64,000 nt of DNA from a virus. The number at the start of each line of letters is the position of its first letter. Position 1 is the first letter of the stretch. The position numbers and the translations under genes were made by a program. The notes below the pieces were generated by a model, which saw only the letters and a program-made list of their open reading frames with translations, searched no databases and was not told where the DNA came from. The stretch spans positions 62,001 to 126,000 of the IMG/VR virus record IMGVR_UViG_3300025881_000985. One strand, 5' to 3'. Below, piece by piece: positions 25,523-34,675 of the stretch.

Positions 25523-26464
25523 ATGACACATTACCAAACGCTTGGCGTTCCGAATACAGCCAGTCCTGATGATATTAAGAAAGCATTCCGTGTATTAGCT
25601 GGAAAGCATCATCCTGATAAGGGCGGCGACGAAGAACAGTTCAAAAAAATTAATCAAGCACATGACGTACTAAAGAATCCTCAAACACGGAACCAGTACG
25701 ATGCAGAGTTACAATTTGGCCATCAGGGTGGTCCTTTTCGTGCTGGCAGTGGAGCCAGAGGTCCTTTTGGTGGTAACTATGCTGGACCCGGAGGTGTACA
25801 TTTTGGTTTTTCTAACGATGGCATGAATGCCGGAGGATTTGCTGATGGATCATTTCCTGAAGATATTGCTAACTTGTTTAGACAAATGCACGAAGGTCGC
25901 GATCCTAATCCTAACATGCACACAAAGCAAAGAGATAAACGCAACAGAGATGTGCGTATCCGAATGAGTGTATCACTAGAGTCTTTGCTTGAAGTACAAA
26001 GTAAAACTATCAATGTACAAACCCCAGAAGGCCCAGGAGAAGCATTGTATGTTACTATTCCAGTTTCAGCACGTAACGGAACTAAAATTAAGTATCCAGG
26101 TTTGGGAGACAACATGTTTAAGAGTATTCCCAGAGGTGACTTATATATCGAAATAGCAGTTGACAACCATCCTAATTTTGTATATAATAATGATGACTTG
26201 CACACACAAATAGAAATAGATTCCTTCACCGCTGTTACAGGTGGCGAAAAAGAAATTGTAGGATTAGATGGTAATAGGTTTATGTTAAAGATACCTCCAG
26301 GTACACAACATGGAGCAAAATCACGAATACCAACACAAGGACTTTATAGGAATAATCATAAAGATACACGAGGTGACTTGTATATTATAACTAATGTTAT
26401 AACTCCAACACTAACTGAGGAGCAAATACGCTCAGTAAAAGACCTGGCTAAAAGTTTTAAATAA
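25523..26464 (+). CDS. DnaJ/CbpA-type co-chaperone
   Basis: A 313-residue J-domain protein: HPD motif at 30-32 in GKHHPDKGGDEEQFKKI, a Gly/Phe-rich linker (about 70-120), then two C-terminal beta domains (VSLESLLEVQSKTINV, IPPGTQHGAKSRIPTQGL). The Cys-rich zinc finger of DnaJ is absent, so it is type II (CbpA/DnaJB). It would recruit host DnaK. It lies directly before clpA, suggesting a phage-encoded protein-remodelling pair. Confidence 0.85.
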   Translation: MTHYQTLGVPNTASPDDIKKAFRVLAGKHHPDKGGDEEQFKKINQAHDVLKNPQTRNQYDAELQFGHQGGPFRAGSGARGPFGGNYAGPGGVHFGFSNDGMNAGGFADGSFPEDIANLFRQMHEGRDPNPNMHTKQRDKRNRDVRIRMSVSLESLLEVQSKTINVQTPEGPGEALYVTIPVSARNGTKIKYPGLGDNMFKSIPRGDLYIEIAVDNHPNFVYNNDDLHTQIEIDSFTAVTGGEKEIVGLDGNRFMLKIPPGTQHGAKSRIPTQGLYRNNHKDTRGDLYIITNVITPTLTEEQIRSVKDLAKSFK

Positions 26465-26490
26465 CTATAATTAACGAAAGAGATTGATAT

Positions 26491-28797
26491 ATGATACAAA
26501 CCAATCCAGAGATTGAAAACATTGTACAACTAGCCACAAACTATGCGGCAACAAATCAACACGAATATGTAACACTAGAGCATCTACTTTATGCTATTTG
26601 CAGTTATAAACCTTTTTATGATTTGTTAGAAATACAAAACACTGACACAGATGGTTTACTTGCAGACATTGATCATTATGTAAAAGCACAAGCACATCTT
26701 GTACCCAAGGAAATGAAGAAAGAAATCATTCCACGTAAAACACATGCACTTGAAAGAGTATTTAATCGTAGTTTTACACAGGTACTTTTCAGTGGACGTA
26801 GTCATGTACAAGTAATAGATTTGTTTCTGAGCATTGGACAAGAAAATAATAGCCATGCTGTTTATTTTATGGTCAAGTATGGTATAAATCGTGGAGAACT
26901 AGTTGACTTGTACAATGAACGCTGGAGTGGAATTACTACAAGACAAGTAATGGCAGAAAGTCAAGCGGATCATGTATTAGCAGAGTTTTGTGATAACTTA
27001 AACAAACAAGCAGTTGATGGCAAAATTGATCCAGTTATTGGCAGAGATTTTGAGATTGAAGAAATTACCGAAGTACTAGCAAAACGTAACAAAAGTAATA
27101 TATTAATGGTGGGCGATCCTGGTGTAGGTAAGACTGCTATTGCAGAAGGACTTGCTAAAAAGATTGTCGATAAGCAAGTGCCAGATTACTTGATTGACTT
27201 TACAGTATGGAATTTAGATATTAGTACATTACTTGCTGGAAGTAAGTATCGTGGAGAATTTGAAGAAAAACTACAAACAGTTATTAAAGCATTAAAAGCC
27301 AAGAAGAAAGTTATCCTGTTTATTGATGAAGCACACCAAATGCGTGGTGCTGGAGCAGGAAGCGGAAGCAGTGTTGACTTCTCTAATATGATTAAGCCAG
27401 CTATTAGTAAAGGTGAAATTAAAGTTGTTGCAAGTACAACATGGGAAGAATACAGCGAATCATTTGAAAAAGATCGTGCATTAATGCGTAGATTTTATCG
27501 TATGACAATTGAAGAACCTACGTCAGATGTAACAAAAGACATACTACGTGGATTAAAGCCTTATTTTGAGGAGTTCCATAACGGTGAAATACATGACGAT
27601 GCATTGGTTGCCGCAGTGGATCTAAGTGTGAGGTATCAAACTGATAAGAAGTTGCCGGACAAAGCTATTGATTTAATTGACACAGCCTCAGCAAAAGTTA
27701 AACTTAAAAGAAGTAATTTTGTATTGCAACGCAAAGATATTATTGAAGCAGTTAGCAAGGCAACTAAAATTCCAGTCGACCAACTAGGAACCGATCAAGG
27801 CAGTGTTGGTATTAGTAAACTTGAAGATCATATTAAGAGCAAACTATTTGGTCAAGATCAAGTGGTTGATACATTGTTAGAAACTATCTATGTTAGCAAA
27901 GCCGGACTTAAAGCAATTAACAAGCCAATTGGTAGTTTTTTGTTTATTGGTCCTACAGGCACAGGTAAAACTGAACTAGCCAAATTAATAAGCGAACACA
28001 TGAATATGAAATTGCTTAGATATGATATGAGTGAATACCAAGAGAAACACTCTGCCGCAAAACTAATTGGTGCACCTCCGGGTTATGTTGGGTATGATGA
28101 TGCAAATCTTGGAGGAGGGTTATTAGTATCTGATATTGAGAAGAATCCTAACTGTATTATATTGTTTGACGAAATTGAAAAAGCACATAGAGATGTTAGT
28201 AATGTATTATTAGGATTATTAGATGAAGGTTCAGTTACTAGTTCAAATGGTAAGAAAGCAGACGCTCGTAATGCTATTATTATATTAACTTCAAACCTTG
28301 GAGCAACTGCTGGAGATCAGAATGCCATTGGCCTTGGTAGAGATTTTGAAAAAGTTGGAGAAGACGATAAGGCTGTTAAACAATTCTTCAAACCTGAATT
28401 TAGAAACAGACTTGATGGAGTATGTAAGTTTAATAAACTTGAAACAATGGCAATTAAAAAGATTATTTGCAAGTTTATCACTGAACTAAATGAATTACTT
28501 GTTGAGAAAGATCTAAAAATCCGTTTAACAGAAGAAGCAATTAAACATATTGCTGATGTTGGCTACGATCCTAAGATGGGAGCAAGACCATTACAGCGAA
28601 CAATTAACAATCTTATTAAAATTCCGCTAAGTAAAAAGTTAATATTTGAATCAGTAGAGCCTAATCATATAATTATAGTTGATTACGTTAATGACGAGAT
28701 TATTTTTAACGTTAAGTCTACAGAAGTAGACTTTGACCAACCTAAAGTGAACAACGATGGATACATCATACTGGATCAGTTTAAACCAAAAAGTTAA
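26491..28797 (+). CDS. clpA: ClpA-like double AAA+ unfoldase
   Basis: A 768-residue protein matching ClpA in length and order: Clp N domain (1-145), AAA1 with GDPGVGKT (208-215) and ILFIDE (275-280), AAA2 with GPTGTGKT (487-494) and CIILFDE (555-561), and a C-terminal D2-small domain. The ClpB middle coiled coil is missing. An IGL tripeptide (613-615, NAIGLGRD) sits where ClpA/ClpX use IGL/IGF to dock on ClpP. It could redirect host ClpP to selected substrates. Follows dnaJ by 26 nt. Confidence 0.85.
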   Translation: MIQTNPEIENIVQLATNYAATNQHEYVTLEHLLYAICSYKPFYDLLEIQNTDTDGLLADIDHYVKAQAHLVPKEMKKEIIPRKTHALERVFNRSFTQVLFSGRSHVQVIDLFLSIGQENNSHAVYFMVKYGINRGELVDLYNERWSGITTRQVMAESQADHVLAEFCDNLNKQAVDGKIDPVIGRDFEIEEITEVLAKRNKSNILMVGDPGVGKTAIAEGLAKKIVDKQVPDYLIDFTVWNLDISTLLAGSKYRGEFEEKLQTVIKALKAKKKVILFIDEAHQMRGAGAGSGSSVDFSNMIKPAISKGEIKVVASTTWEEYSESFEKDRALMRRFYRMTIEEPTSDVTKDILRGLKPYFEEFHNGEIHDDALVAAVDLSVRYQTDKKLPDKAIDLIDTASAKVKLKRSNFVLQRKDIIEAVSKATKIPVDQLGTDQGSVGISKLEDHIKSKLFGQDQVVDTLLETIYVSKAGLKAINKPIGSFLFIGPTGTGKTELAKLISEHMNMKLLRYDMSEYQEKHSAAKLIGAPPGYVGYDDANLGGGLLVSDIEKNPNCIILFDEIEKAHRDVSNVLLGLLDEGSVTSSNGKKADARNAIIILTSNLGATAGDQNAIGLGRDFEKVGEDDKAVKQFFKPEFRNRLDGVCKFNKLETMAIKKIICKFITELNELLVEKDLKIRLTEEAIKHIADVGYDPKMGARPLQRTINNLIKIPLSKKLIFESVEPNHIIIVDYVNDEIIFNVKSTEVDFDQPKVNNDGYIILDQFKPKS

Positions 28798-29479
28798 CAT
28801 ACTTGAAAGTACAAAGGTTTATTTCAAGGAGTTTACTTGTAAGGCAAAGTATTATTGCCCAGGAGGCATGTACCTCAGAGAACAATCCCAAACACATTGG
28901 GGAGAACCGCTTGTTTATGTTGATATGCGTAAAGAAACATATCGTCGATATAAACAGATAGGTAGTTGGGCACCTGCAGGCAGAGAATTTGAATCTATCA
29001 ATAGTACGCAATTAGAAAAAACTCGCATTGCACTTGGAATGTCCGACGAAATGTCATTCAAGTTCAGAGTTGAAGAACCATATTTTGCTCTTTATACTAC
29101 CAACGAACAAGACCTTAAAACACTTGTTAGTAGAATTGATTGCAACAATAGAATACACGAAGTTTCAGTACCTCATAGTACACAAGCATCAGAAGATTTA
29201 AAAAATAATATTATATATCGTAAACGAGATGTAGGATATCAATACAGAGTTACAGTACGTGATCGTTACAAGAGAGACACTGTTTCAATTACCTTTAAGA
29301 ATTACCTTGACAATTTGGGTATTGATACAGTTAAAATATCACGCACAGTAGCAAGAACACTTTCAAAAGGAAGATTTTCGCAGGTTTGGTTTTACTCAAA
29401 CGATCTAACATTTTTGCCAATGTTGGAACTGATCTACCCTTCTTCCATTTTAAAAGTTGAAACAATCGAAATTATATAA
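28757..29479 (+). CDS. Hypothetical protein
   Basis: 240 residues, overlapping clpA by 41 nt; a downstream start is possible, but no good ATG exists near the clpA stop. Mixed alpha-beta with Arg/Tyr-rich strands (YQYRVTVRDRYKRDTVSITF) reminiscent of a nucleic-acid or virion protein. No domain recognised. Followed by a late-type box. Confidence 0.55.
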   Translation: MDTSYWISLNQKVNILESTKVYFKEFTCKAKYYCPGGMYLREQSQTHWGEPLVYVDMRKETYRRYKQIGSWAPAGREFESINSTQLEKTRIALGMSDEMSFKFRVEEPYFALYTTNEQDLKTLVSRIDCNNRIHEVSVPHSTQASEDLKNNIIYRKRDVGYQYRVTVRDRYKRDTVSITFKNYLDNLGIDTVKISRTVARTLSKGRFSQVWFYSNDLTFLPMLELIYPSSILKVETIEII

Positions 29480-29480
29480 G

Positions 29481-29486
29481 TAAATA
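29481..29486 (+). promoter_or_regulatory. Late-type box with nearby TATAAT
   Basis: GTAAATA (29480-29486) is followed by TATAAT (29496-29501) without a clear -35. Either may drive the gene at 29515, which has a strong AAGGAGG site. Confidence 0.4.
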
Positions 29487-29514
29487 AACATAGTATATAA
29501 TCAAGGAGGCATGA

Positions 29515-29694
29515 ATGGCCAAAATTATAGAACAGGTAATAGCTATTAGATTTAGCAAACTCGCAAAAGAATCAGACGCAGGTGATTCTAGCATAATCCC
29601 AGCTGATCTCCAAAACAACCTAGAACAGGTTGCACAAGAGTTAGCAGGTGAAGGTGTAATTGTTGAGATTGAGAATCTAAATGCAGGAGCCTAA
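29515..29694 (+). CDS. Small hypothetical protein
   Basis: A 59-residue protein (MAKIIEQVIAIRFSKLAKES start) with AAGGAGG 4 nt upstream. An out-of-frame ATG lies 4 nt earlier and ends quickly. Ends by overlapping the glycosyltransferase gene by 14 nt. Function unknown. Confidence 0.65.
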   Translation: MAKIIEQVIAIRFSKLAKESDAGDSSIIPADLQNNLEQVAQELAGEGVIVEIENLNAGA

Positions 29695-30532
29695 ACCCGA
29701 GCTTGAAATTGTTACTGAGCTTCCTGAAGACGCAGTTCCGGTAGATTTCTCAAAATATCATTTGCATATTGCAATGCCGTGTTTTGCTGGACAAGTAAGC
29801 GAAGCAACAATGAGCAGTATGTTCAAGTTCATATTGGCCGCTCAAGATTTAAAACTCAATTGGAGTTTTGATAGCATTTCCAATGAGTCATTGGTAACTC
29901 GTGCTAGAAACAATCTTAGTGCTAAGATGATGTACAATCAAAATGCAACTCATTGTATGTTCATTGATGCAGACATACGTTTTGAGCCATTGAGTATATT
30001 TCAAATGATTGCCGCAGATAAAGATGTTATTGGCGGACTATACCCTAAAAAAGGATACCCAGTCTCTTATGCAGTAAACTTAAATGAACAGACTGATATA
30101 CAAGGAGACATATTTACAGTTGATAGCATTGGAACAGGATTCTTAATGTTTAAGAAAGACGTATACTTAAAGATATGTCATGCTAATCCAGAAACCAAAT
30201 ATGTTGATGAAGTATTTTATGGTAAAGAGTACGAACCTTTTATGTATTCTATTTTTGATACTATGATTATTAATGGAAGGTACCTAAGCGAGGATTGGAC
30301 TTTCTGTGAACGATGGAAAAGAATTGGCGGAACAATTTGGGCACACGGTAAAGTATTATTAGATCACACTGGATATCATGAGTTCCTTGGTGATTTAAGT
30401 AAGCTACCCGACTTTGCACAACCACGCGGAGATATCAGTGATATTGAACCCGACGGCGAAGTTCCAGATGCATTGCGTAACACATTAAAAATGTTACGTC
30501 CTGAAAAACTACCTGAAAAAGAGGAAAAATAA
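29681..30532 (+). CDS. GT-A glycosyltransferase
   Basis: A 283-residue protein with a GT-A fold: LHIAMPCFAGQVSE at the nucleotide-binding strand, LVTRARNNLSAKMM, then HCMFIDADIRFEPLSIFQMI with the DxD-type metal site, and GLYPKKGYP. Similar enzymes are frequent in T4-like marine phages. The ribosome site for it lies inside the preceding small gene. The acceptor may be a virion protein, DNA or a host glycan. Confidence 0.75.
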   Translation: MQEPKPELEIVTELPEDAVPVDFSKYHLHIAMPCFAGQVSEATMSSMFKFILAAQDLKLNWSFDSISNESLVTRARNNLSAKMMYNQNATHCMFIDADIRFEPLSIFQMIAADKDVIGGLYPKKGYPVSYAVNLNEQTDIQGDIFTVDSIGTGFLMFKKDVYLKICHANPETKYVDEVFYGKEYEPFMYSIFDTMIINGRYLSEDWTFCERWKRIGGTIWAHGKVLLDHTGYHEFLGDLSKLPDFAQPRGDISDIEPDGEVPDALRNTLKMLRPEKLPEKEEK

Positions 30533-31047
30533 TGTCAAACGACAACGAAAATATTGATTTTACTATTGAGATTAGTGGTCAGTACTGGGATAAGAAACCA
30601 ATGTATAGCATTTTAGTCAATGATGTTGAAGCCGTAGGGCCAACTGAGTTTGATGCACCTAGTAATGAAAGAAAAGAAATTGCATTCTCAGTTCCTTTGC
30701 CAGGATCAAATGAAACAGAATGCTTATTAAAAATTAACCTTTTAAATAAAGAAAGCACTGACACTAAAAAAGACAATTATAACGACCCAGACAACTATAA
30801 TATCATTGACGACATGTTGTTAACTGTACATGATATTTCAATTGACGGAATTAAATTGCCTGTTGGTGCTGACTTTGGCGATAAATCAGACGATGTTGGA
30901 TATTATCAAGTTGACGAACCAGTAACATATAAAGGTGAAGAAAACGTATCAACAATTCCAGGTTGTACAACAATGGGCTGGAATGGATCATATTGTTATA
31001 AATTTAGTACTCCAGTCTACCTCTGGCTCTTAGAGCAAATATCTTAA
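30532..31047 (+). CDS. Beta-rich protein, possible carbohydrate-binding module
   Basis: 171 residues joined by a one-base TAATG overlap to the glycosyltransferase. FTIEISGQYWDKKPMYSILV then DMLLTVHDISIDGIKLPVG resembles calcium-dependent carbohydrate-binding or Ig-like jelly rolls. Location after a glycosyltransferase fits glycan recognition, but this is inference. Confidence 0.45.
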   Translation: MSNDNENIDFTIEISGQYWDKKPMYSILVNDVEAVGPTEFDAPSNERKEIAFSVPLPGSNETECLLKINLLNKESTDTKKDNYNDPDNYNIIDDMLLTVHDISIDGIKLPVGADFGDKSDDVGYYQVDEPVTYKGEENVSTIPGCTTMGWNGSYCYKFSTPVYLWLLEQIS

Positions 31048-31061
31048 GTTTGTAAACTAAC

Positions 31062-31068
31062 ATAAATA
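31062..31068 (+). promoter_or_regulatory. Late promoter box
   Basis: ATAAATACTGC, 20 nt upstream of the nucleotidyltransferase ATG, with GGAGA between. Confidence 0.55.
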
Positions 31069-31088
31069 CTGCAACGGAGAGAATTTAG

Positions 31089-32873
31089 ATGTTTGTTGCA
31101 GATTCAATAGAAGATAAATCGGTCGTAGCAATACTTCCAGGTAGATTTCACCCTTTTCACAAAGGGCATGCCTATATGTACGAAACTCTTGTTAGCCAAT
31201 TTGGCAGAGACAGAGTTTGGATTGCAACAAGCAACAAAGTAGAACTTCCAAAATCCCCGTTTTCATACAGTGACAAGTTACAAATGATGCAACTTGCAGG
31301 TGTTCCTGCGGATCGTGTTGTTGAAACACGTAACATGTATACTGTTCCTGAATTAACAGATTCATTTAATAAAGAAAACACAGTCATTATCTTTGCTGTG
31401 AGCGATAAAGATATGGCCGAAGATCCCCGTTTTAGTTTTAAACCTAAAAAAGATGGCAGTTCTTCATACCTACAACCACTTCCCAGAGATTTAAAAAATG
31501 CAGAAACTATGGACAAACATGGTTATATTTCTGCGATTAAAACATTAAACTTTACAGTACTTGGTGAGCCTATGCGTAGTGCTACTGAAGTTCGCTCATT
31601 ATACGCAAAATCAAACGATGAAACACGTAAATCTTTGATCAAGGATTTATTTGGCGGGTACAATAATGAGGTTAAAGCTATCATGGATGCAAAATTACAA
31701 ACCAACGAACAACAGAGTATAGAAGAAGGATACGGCTTTGCGTCAAAGACTAATCTTGAAGAAGATTGGAAAAAAACTTTGGCCGCGGCGGCAGTAGCAG
31801 TAGGAACCTCAACTGCACCAATGCCTGCTCATGCTGATGCAGATATCCTAAGTGCAATTACCAAACTTACAAGAGCATTTGGTAGCATACAACGTATCAC
31901 TCCAAATAGTGTTAAAGGTGATATCAAAGGTGAAATTGGTAATCAAGCTCGTCGAGGAGATGCAAGTTCACAAAATCTTACAATACAAAATAGAGGCAAG
32001 ACACAAGTTTCTAAATTTAATAAATGGGACGGAAAACTTGGTAACCAAGAAAGTATTGAAACCGAAGCAGTGTTTACCCCAGACGATACTATTGTAACAG
32101 ATATTATGACCAAACTTGCTTCACTTGTTAAGAGGCCAGCAGGACAAAGTATGATTGGTCGCATGTTTAGCAAAAAGCCAGAACAGCCAACAGAAGTAGA
32201 AATTAAATTTCCAACAGGAAGAATGTCAGTTGATAAGTTTACTGCTAAAGCAGTACTTGATGCTTATGCTAAGATTAACCCTAAGAATCAAGGTAACATG
32301 GATCAACTGTTAGGCACGAAACAAGGGTTTAGTCAAATTGTTGACAAGCTAACAAAAGATGGAAAAATTAGAGAAGGTGTAGACATAAACGTTGCATTAG
32401 GGCAAATTATATTAGAGTCTAAAATTAACGAATACGGAGTCGGAATTATTACAAAACAAAATTCTACTCCAGATGTAAAACCCGGCGAGACACAAAGACA
32501 AGCCGCAAAGTTTGGTAATAAACTAAACAAGAAAGGTTTACCGCCAATGGTAAACGAACAGATTAAAACTATTAATAAAATAGGCGAAGAACTATATCAA
32601 ATTGATCGTGATGATCCTATGCTTAAGAGTCAAGTTCTTGTTCCAGGCGTAGGTAGAATGAATATAGATTCTTTACATAAAAATTTAGCTGAAAAGTTTT
32701 TAGACTTAGCTGACAAAATGAAAGCAATGAGTCCAGAACAAGCCGAACAAGCAAATTATCTCTTGCAAAAAAGTCCGTTACGTGTTATGTTAAATGCACT
32801 AAGTGATGCATATGCAGAGCTTGAAAATGTTCGACGCAAAGGTGGACGCAACAGCAGAGGTATTGGTGCATGA
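31089..32873 (+). CDS. Nucleotidyltransferase fused to a long phage-specific C-terminal region
   Basis: 594 residues. Residues 1-190 form a cytidylyltransferase/NMN-adenylyltransferase-like domain: LPGRFHPFHKGH with HxGH at 24-27, ATSNKVELPKSPFSYSDK, and SATEVRSLY near 165. The remaining 400 residues contain an Ala-rich hydrophobic stretch (about 235-255, TLAAAAVAVGTSTAPMPAHA) and helical segments with no recognised fold. The late box and neighbouring virion-type genes suggest a packaged or assembly-linked enzyme. Substrate unknown. Confidence 0.65.
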   Translation: MFVADSIEDKSVVAILPGRFHPFHKGHAYMYETLVSQFGRDRVWIATSNKVELPKSPFSYSDKLQMMQLAGVPADRVVETRNMYTVPELTDSFNKENTVIIFAVSDKDMAEDPRFSFKPKKDGSSSYLQPLPRDLKNAETMDKHGYISAIKTLNFTVLGEPMRSATEVRSLYAKSNDETRKSLIKDLFGGYNNEVKAIMDAKLQTNEQQSIEEGYGFASKTNLEEDWKKTLAAAAVAVGTSTAPMPAHADADILSAITKLTRAFGSIQRITPNSVKGDIKGEIGNQARRGDASSQNLTIQNRGKTQVSKFNKWDGKLGNQESIETEAVFTPDDTIVTDIMTKLASLVKRPAGQSMIGRMFSKKPEQPTEVEIKFPTGRMSVDKFTAKAVLDAYAKINPKNQGNMDQLLGTKQGFSQIVDKLTKDGKIREGVDINVALGQIILESKINEYGVGIITKQNSTPDVKPGETQRQAAKFGNKLNKKGLPPMVNEQIKTINKIGEELYQIDRDDPMLKSQVLVPGVGRMNIDSLHKNLAEKFLDLADKMKAMSPEQAEQANYLLQKSPLRVMLNALSDAYAELENVRRKGGRNSRGIGA

Positions 32874-33190
32874 TACACGAAGTCAGTTTTAATATATTCT
32901 GCAAACATGAAACACACGAACAACCTGTATATCGGCTATGGTGCAATGGTACATTACTAACTGAACGTAAATTTATATGGGAAACACATAAAAACTATTT
33001 AAATGAATTAGTTACTGTTAACATAGACGAAAATACACGTAATAATATCGTTGTTGAAAACATAAGTAAGTATGGGCAGTTTAAGGTAGATGACGTACAG
33101 ATTGTAACGCCAAACGTAAATACAACATTTGCAGTTACAACCAAAAATCCGGAAGTTATCGAATCCGACAATATTGCTGTTACAGCATAA
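32870..33190 (+). CDS. Beta-rich hypothetical protein
   Basis: 106 residues, overlapping the previous gene by ATGA. Predicted beta sandwich (VSFNIFCKHETHEQPVYRLW, then repeated Val/Thr strands), similar in character to the protein at 30532. Function unknown. Confidence 0.5.
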   Translation: MIHEVSFNIFCKHETHEQPVYRLWCNGTLLTERKFIWETHKNYLNELVTVNIDENTRNNIVVENISKYGQFKVDDVQIVTPNVNTTFAVTTKNPEVIESDNIAVTA

Positions 33191-33193
33191 ATA
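33187..33193 (+). promoter_or_regulatory. Late promoter box
   Basis: ATAAATA overlaps the preceding stop and stands 33 nt before the ATG at 33226. Confidence 0.5.
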
Positions 33194-33225
33194 ATAACAA
33201 TATAATAACATAGGGTGTTAATAAT

Positions 33226-33678
33226 ATGAAATCATCACATTTTGTTGCTGAAAGATCAGATATGTCAGAAAAAGCACTGACAATGGATCTTGACCATGAA
33301 GTTCAGATGGCAAGACAGCAATGCTACAATGCGGCAAAAGACGCAATTAGAATTCATGAACTACTTAAAGAACGCAATGAAATTGAAGGATTAGAAGGTT
33401 GGATACAATCTAAGATTACACAAGCACACGAGATGCTTAGTGCCGCCGCTGATGCCCTTGAATACGAACAAATTGAAAAAAGCCAAGATGATGTAGTAGC
33501 TGTTCCAGATGTTGACCCTATGGCATTTGAAGAGAAAGCTGAATCATTATACAACGAAGCACTAGATGAAACAACTTCTTCATCTGGTATCGCTGTTGGA
33601 GGAAGTAATGTTTTACCTATTGGAGACCCTCCGTTAAAAAGAAAAAAATCTAAAAAAACTGAAGCGGAGAAAGTATAA
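33226..33678 (+). CDS. Conserved helical phage protein
   Basis: 150 residues. LDHEVQMARQQCYNAAKDAI and LEGWIQSKITQAHEMLSAAA then LEYE match a small protein I recall from T4-like cyanophages (DHEVxMA...EGWVQS). The C terminus is a basic tail (KRKKSKKTEAEK). Probably a virion-interior protein. Overlaps the next gene by one base. Confidence 0.55.
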   Translation: MKSSHFVAERSDMSEKALTMDLDHEVQMARQQCYNAAKDAIRIHELLKERNEIEGLEGWIQSKITQAHEMLSAAADALEYEQIEKSQDDVVAVPDVDPMAFEEKAESLYNEALDETTSSSGIAVGGSNVLPIGDPPLKRKKSKKTEAEKV

Positions 33679-34664
33679 TGAGTGATTTTTATAAATTAGT
33701 CGAGCATCTACGTTCACTGGAAGACCATAATGAACAGACAACCAAAACTCTACACGAAAATAGAATGGGCTTCAAAGACTTAGATAAACTAGGCAGAGAT
33801 AATGCTAGTAAAGTGGACCACGAAGCCCGTCGCCAGGGCAGTGCTGACATGGAGCCAGGTGATGCTGATCGACTACGTTATAAAGTAGCAAAAGAAATGG
33901 GATTAGCAGAAGTAGAAGAACAAGGTAGATCATTCCAAGACCTTCTAACTTTAATGGACGACGAAGTTGTTGAAGCTTTTGATAAAGTGGATAGAATTAC
34001 AGATCCACAAGAGCTCAACCTTTACGATGAAGAAGACATAGAAGCCGCTAGTAACATGAGTGCAGAAGAACTTAAAGACGAGTTGTTGATGGATATCTAT
34101 CATTTAATGGATATGGCCAGTGATGACTTTACTGATAATGATCATATTGCAGATGAAATGGGCGATTACTTTGCCAACATGCATGTGAAAGGTGACGATG
34201 CATCATTAAGTTGTTATGCCGCAATGAGAGACATGATTGATGCAGATCCAGCAGACGTTTATGAAACAGGTAAGCAATGTCTTAAAATATTAGGTGCTCA
34301 GGAACATGAAGATAATGTTCGTGGCAATAAAGGACCAACTAAGTTGGCCGTCGGCAAAAGAAAAATAGAATCACGTGGGAAAGCAGGTGAACTGCAACAA
34401 CGTATTAACGAACTACAAAAACAACTTGATTCTTTTAAACAGTTAGATGAAATGGATCCACCAGATCCAGAAGAGATTAAAAAGCAAAACATTATTAATA
34501 CCAATATGAATTCACTAAAATCATCAGGACTTGATATTGATGTTAGTAAACCAGCAGATGACCCTAAAAATGCTGAAGAGATCGGTGCAAAAGTACAAGT
34601 AGCTATGGGCGACCCAGCTCTAGCAAATCAAGTCAAGGGTGTTCTAAGTAAAATTAAAGACTAG
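33678..34664 (+). CDS. Acidic helical protein, probably virion-associated
   Basis: 328 residues, strongly acidic and Met-rich (EDIEAASNMSAEELKDELLM), with a coiled coil near 235-265 (LQQRINELQKQLDSFKQL). Residues 45-60 are basic. Lies in a late-type run of three large helical proteins. Function unknown. Confidence 0.5.
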   Translation: MSDFYKLVEHLRSLEDHNEQTTKTLHENRMGFKDLDKLGRDNASKVDHEARRQGSADMEPGDADRLRYKVAKEMGLAEVEEQGRSFQDLLTLMDDEVVEAFDKVDRITDPQELNLYDEEDIEAASNMSAEELKDELLMDIYHLMDMASDDFTDNDHIADEMGDYFANMHVKGDDASLSCYAAMRDMIDADPADVYETGKQCLKILGAQEHEDNVRGNKGPTKLAVGKRKIESRGKAGELQQRINELQKQLDSFKQLDEMDPPDPEEIKKQNIINTNMNSLKSSGLDIDVSKPADDPKNAEEIGAKVQVAMGDPALANQVKGVLSKIKD

Positions 34665-34675
34665 GAAAAAGAAAA

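Noticed and set aside
25777-26229. Minus-strand frame opposite dnaJ
   Set aside because: Shadow of the J-protein coding sequence; Ser/Cys-rich and without start signals.
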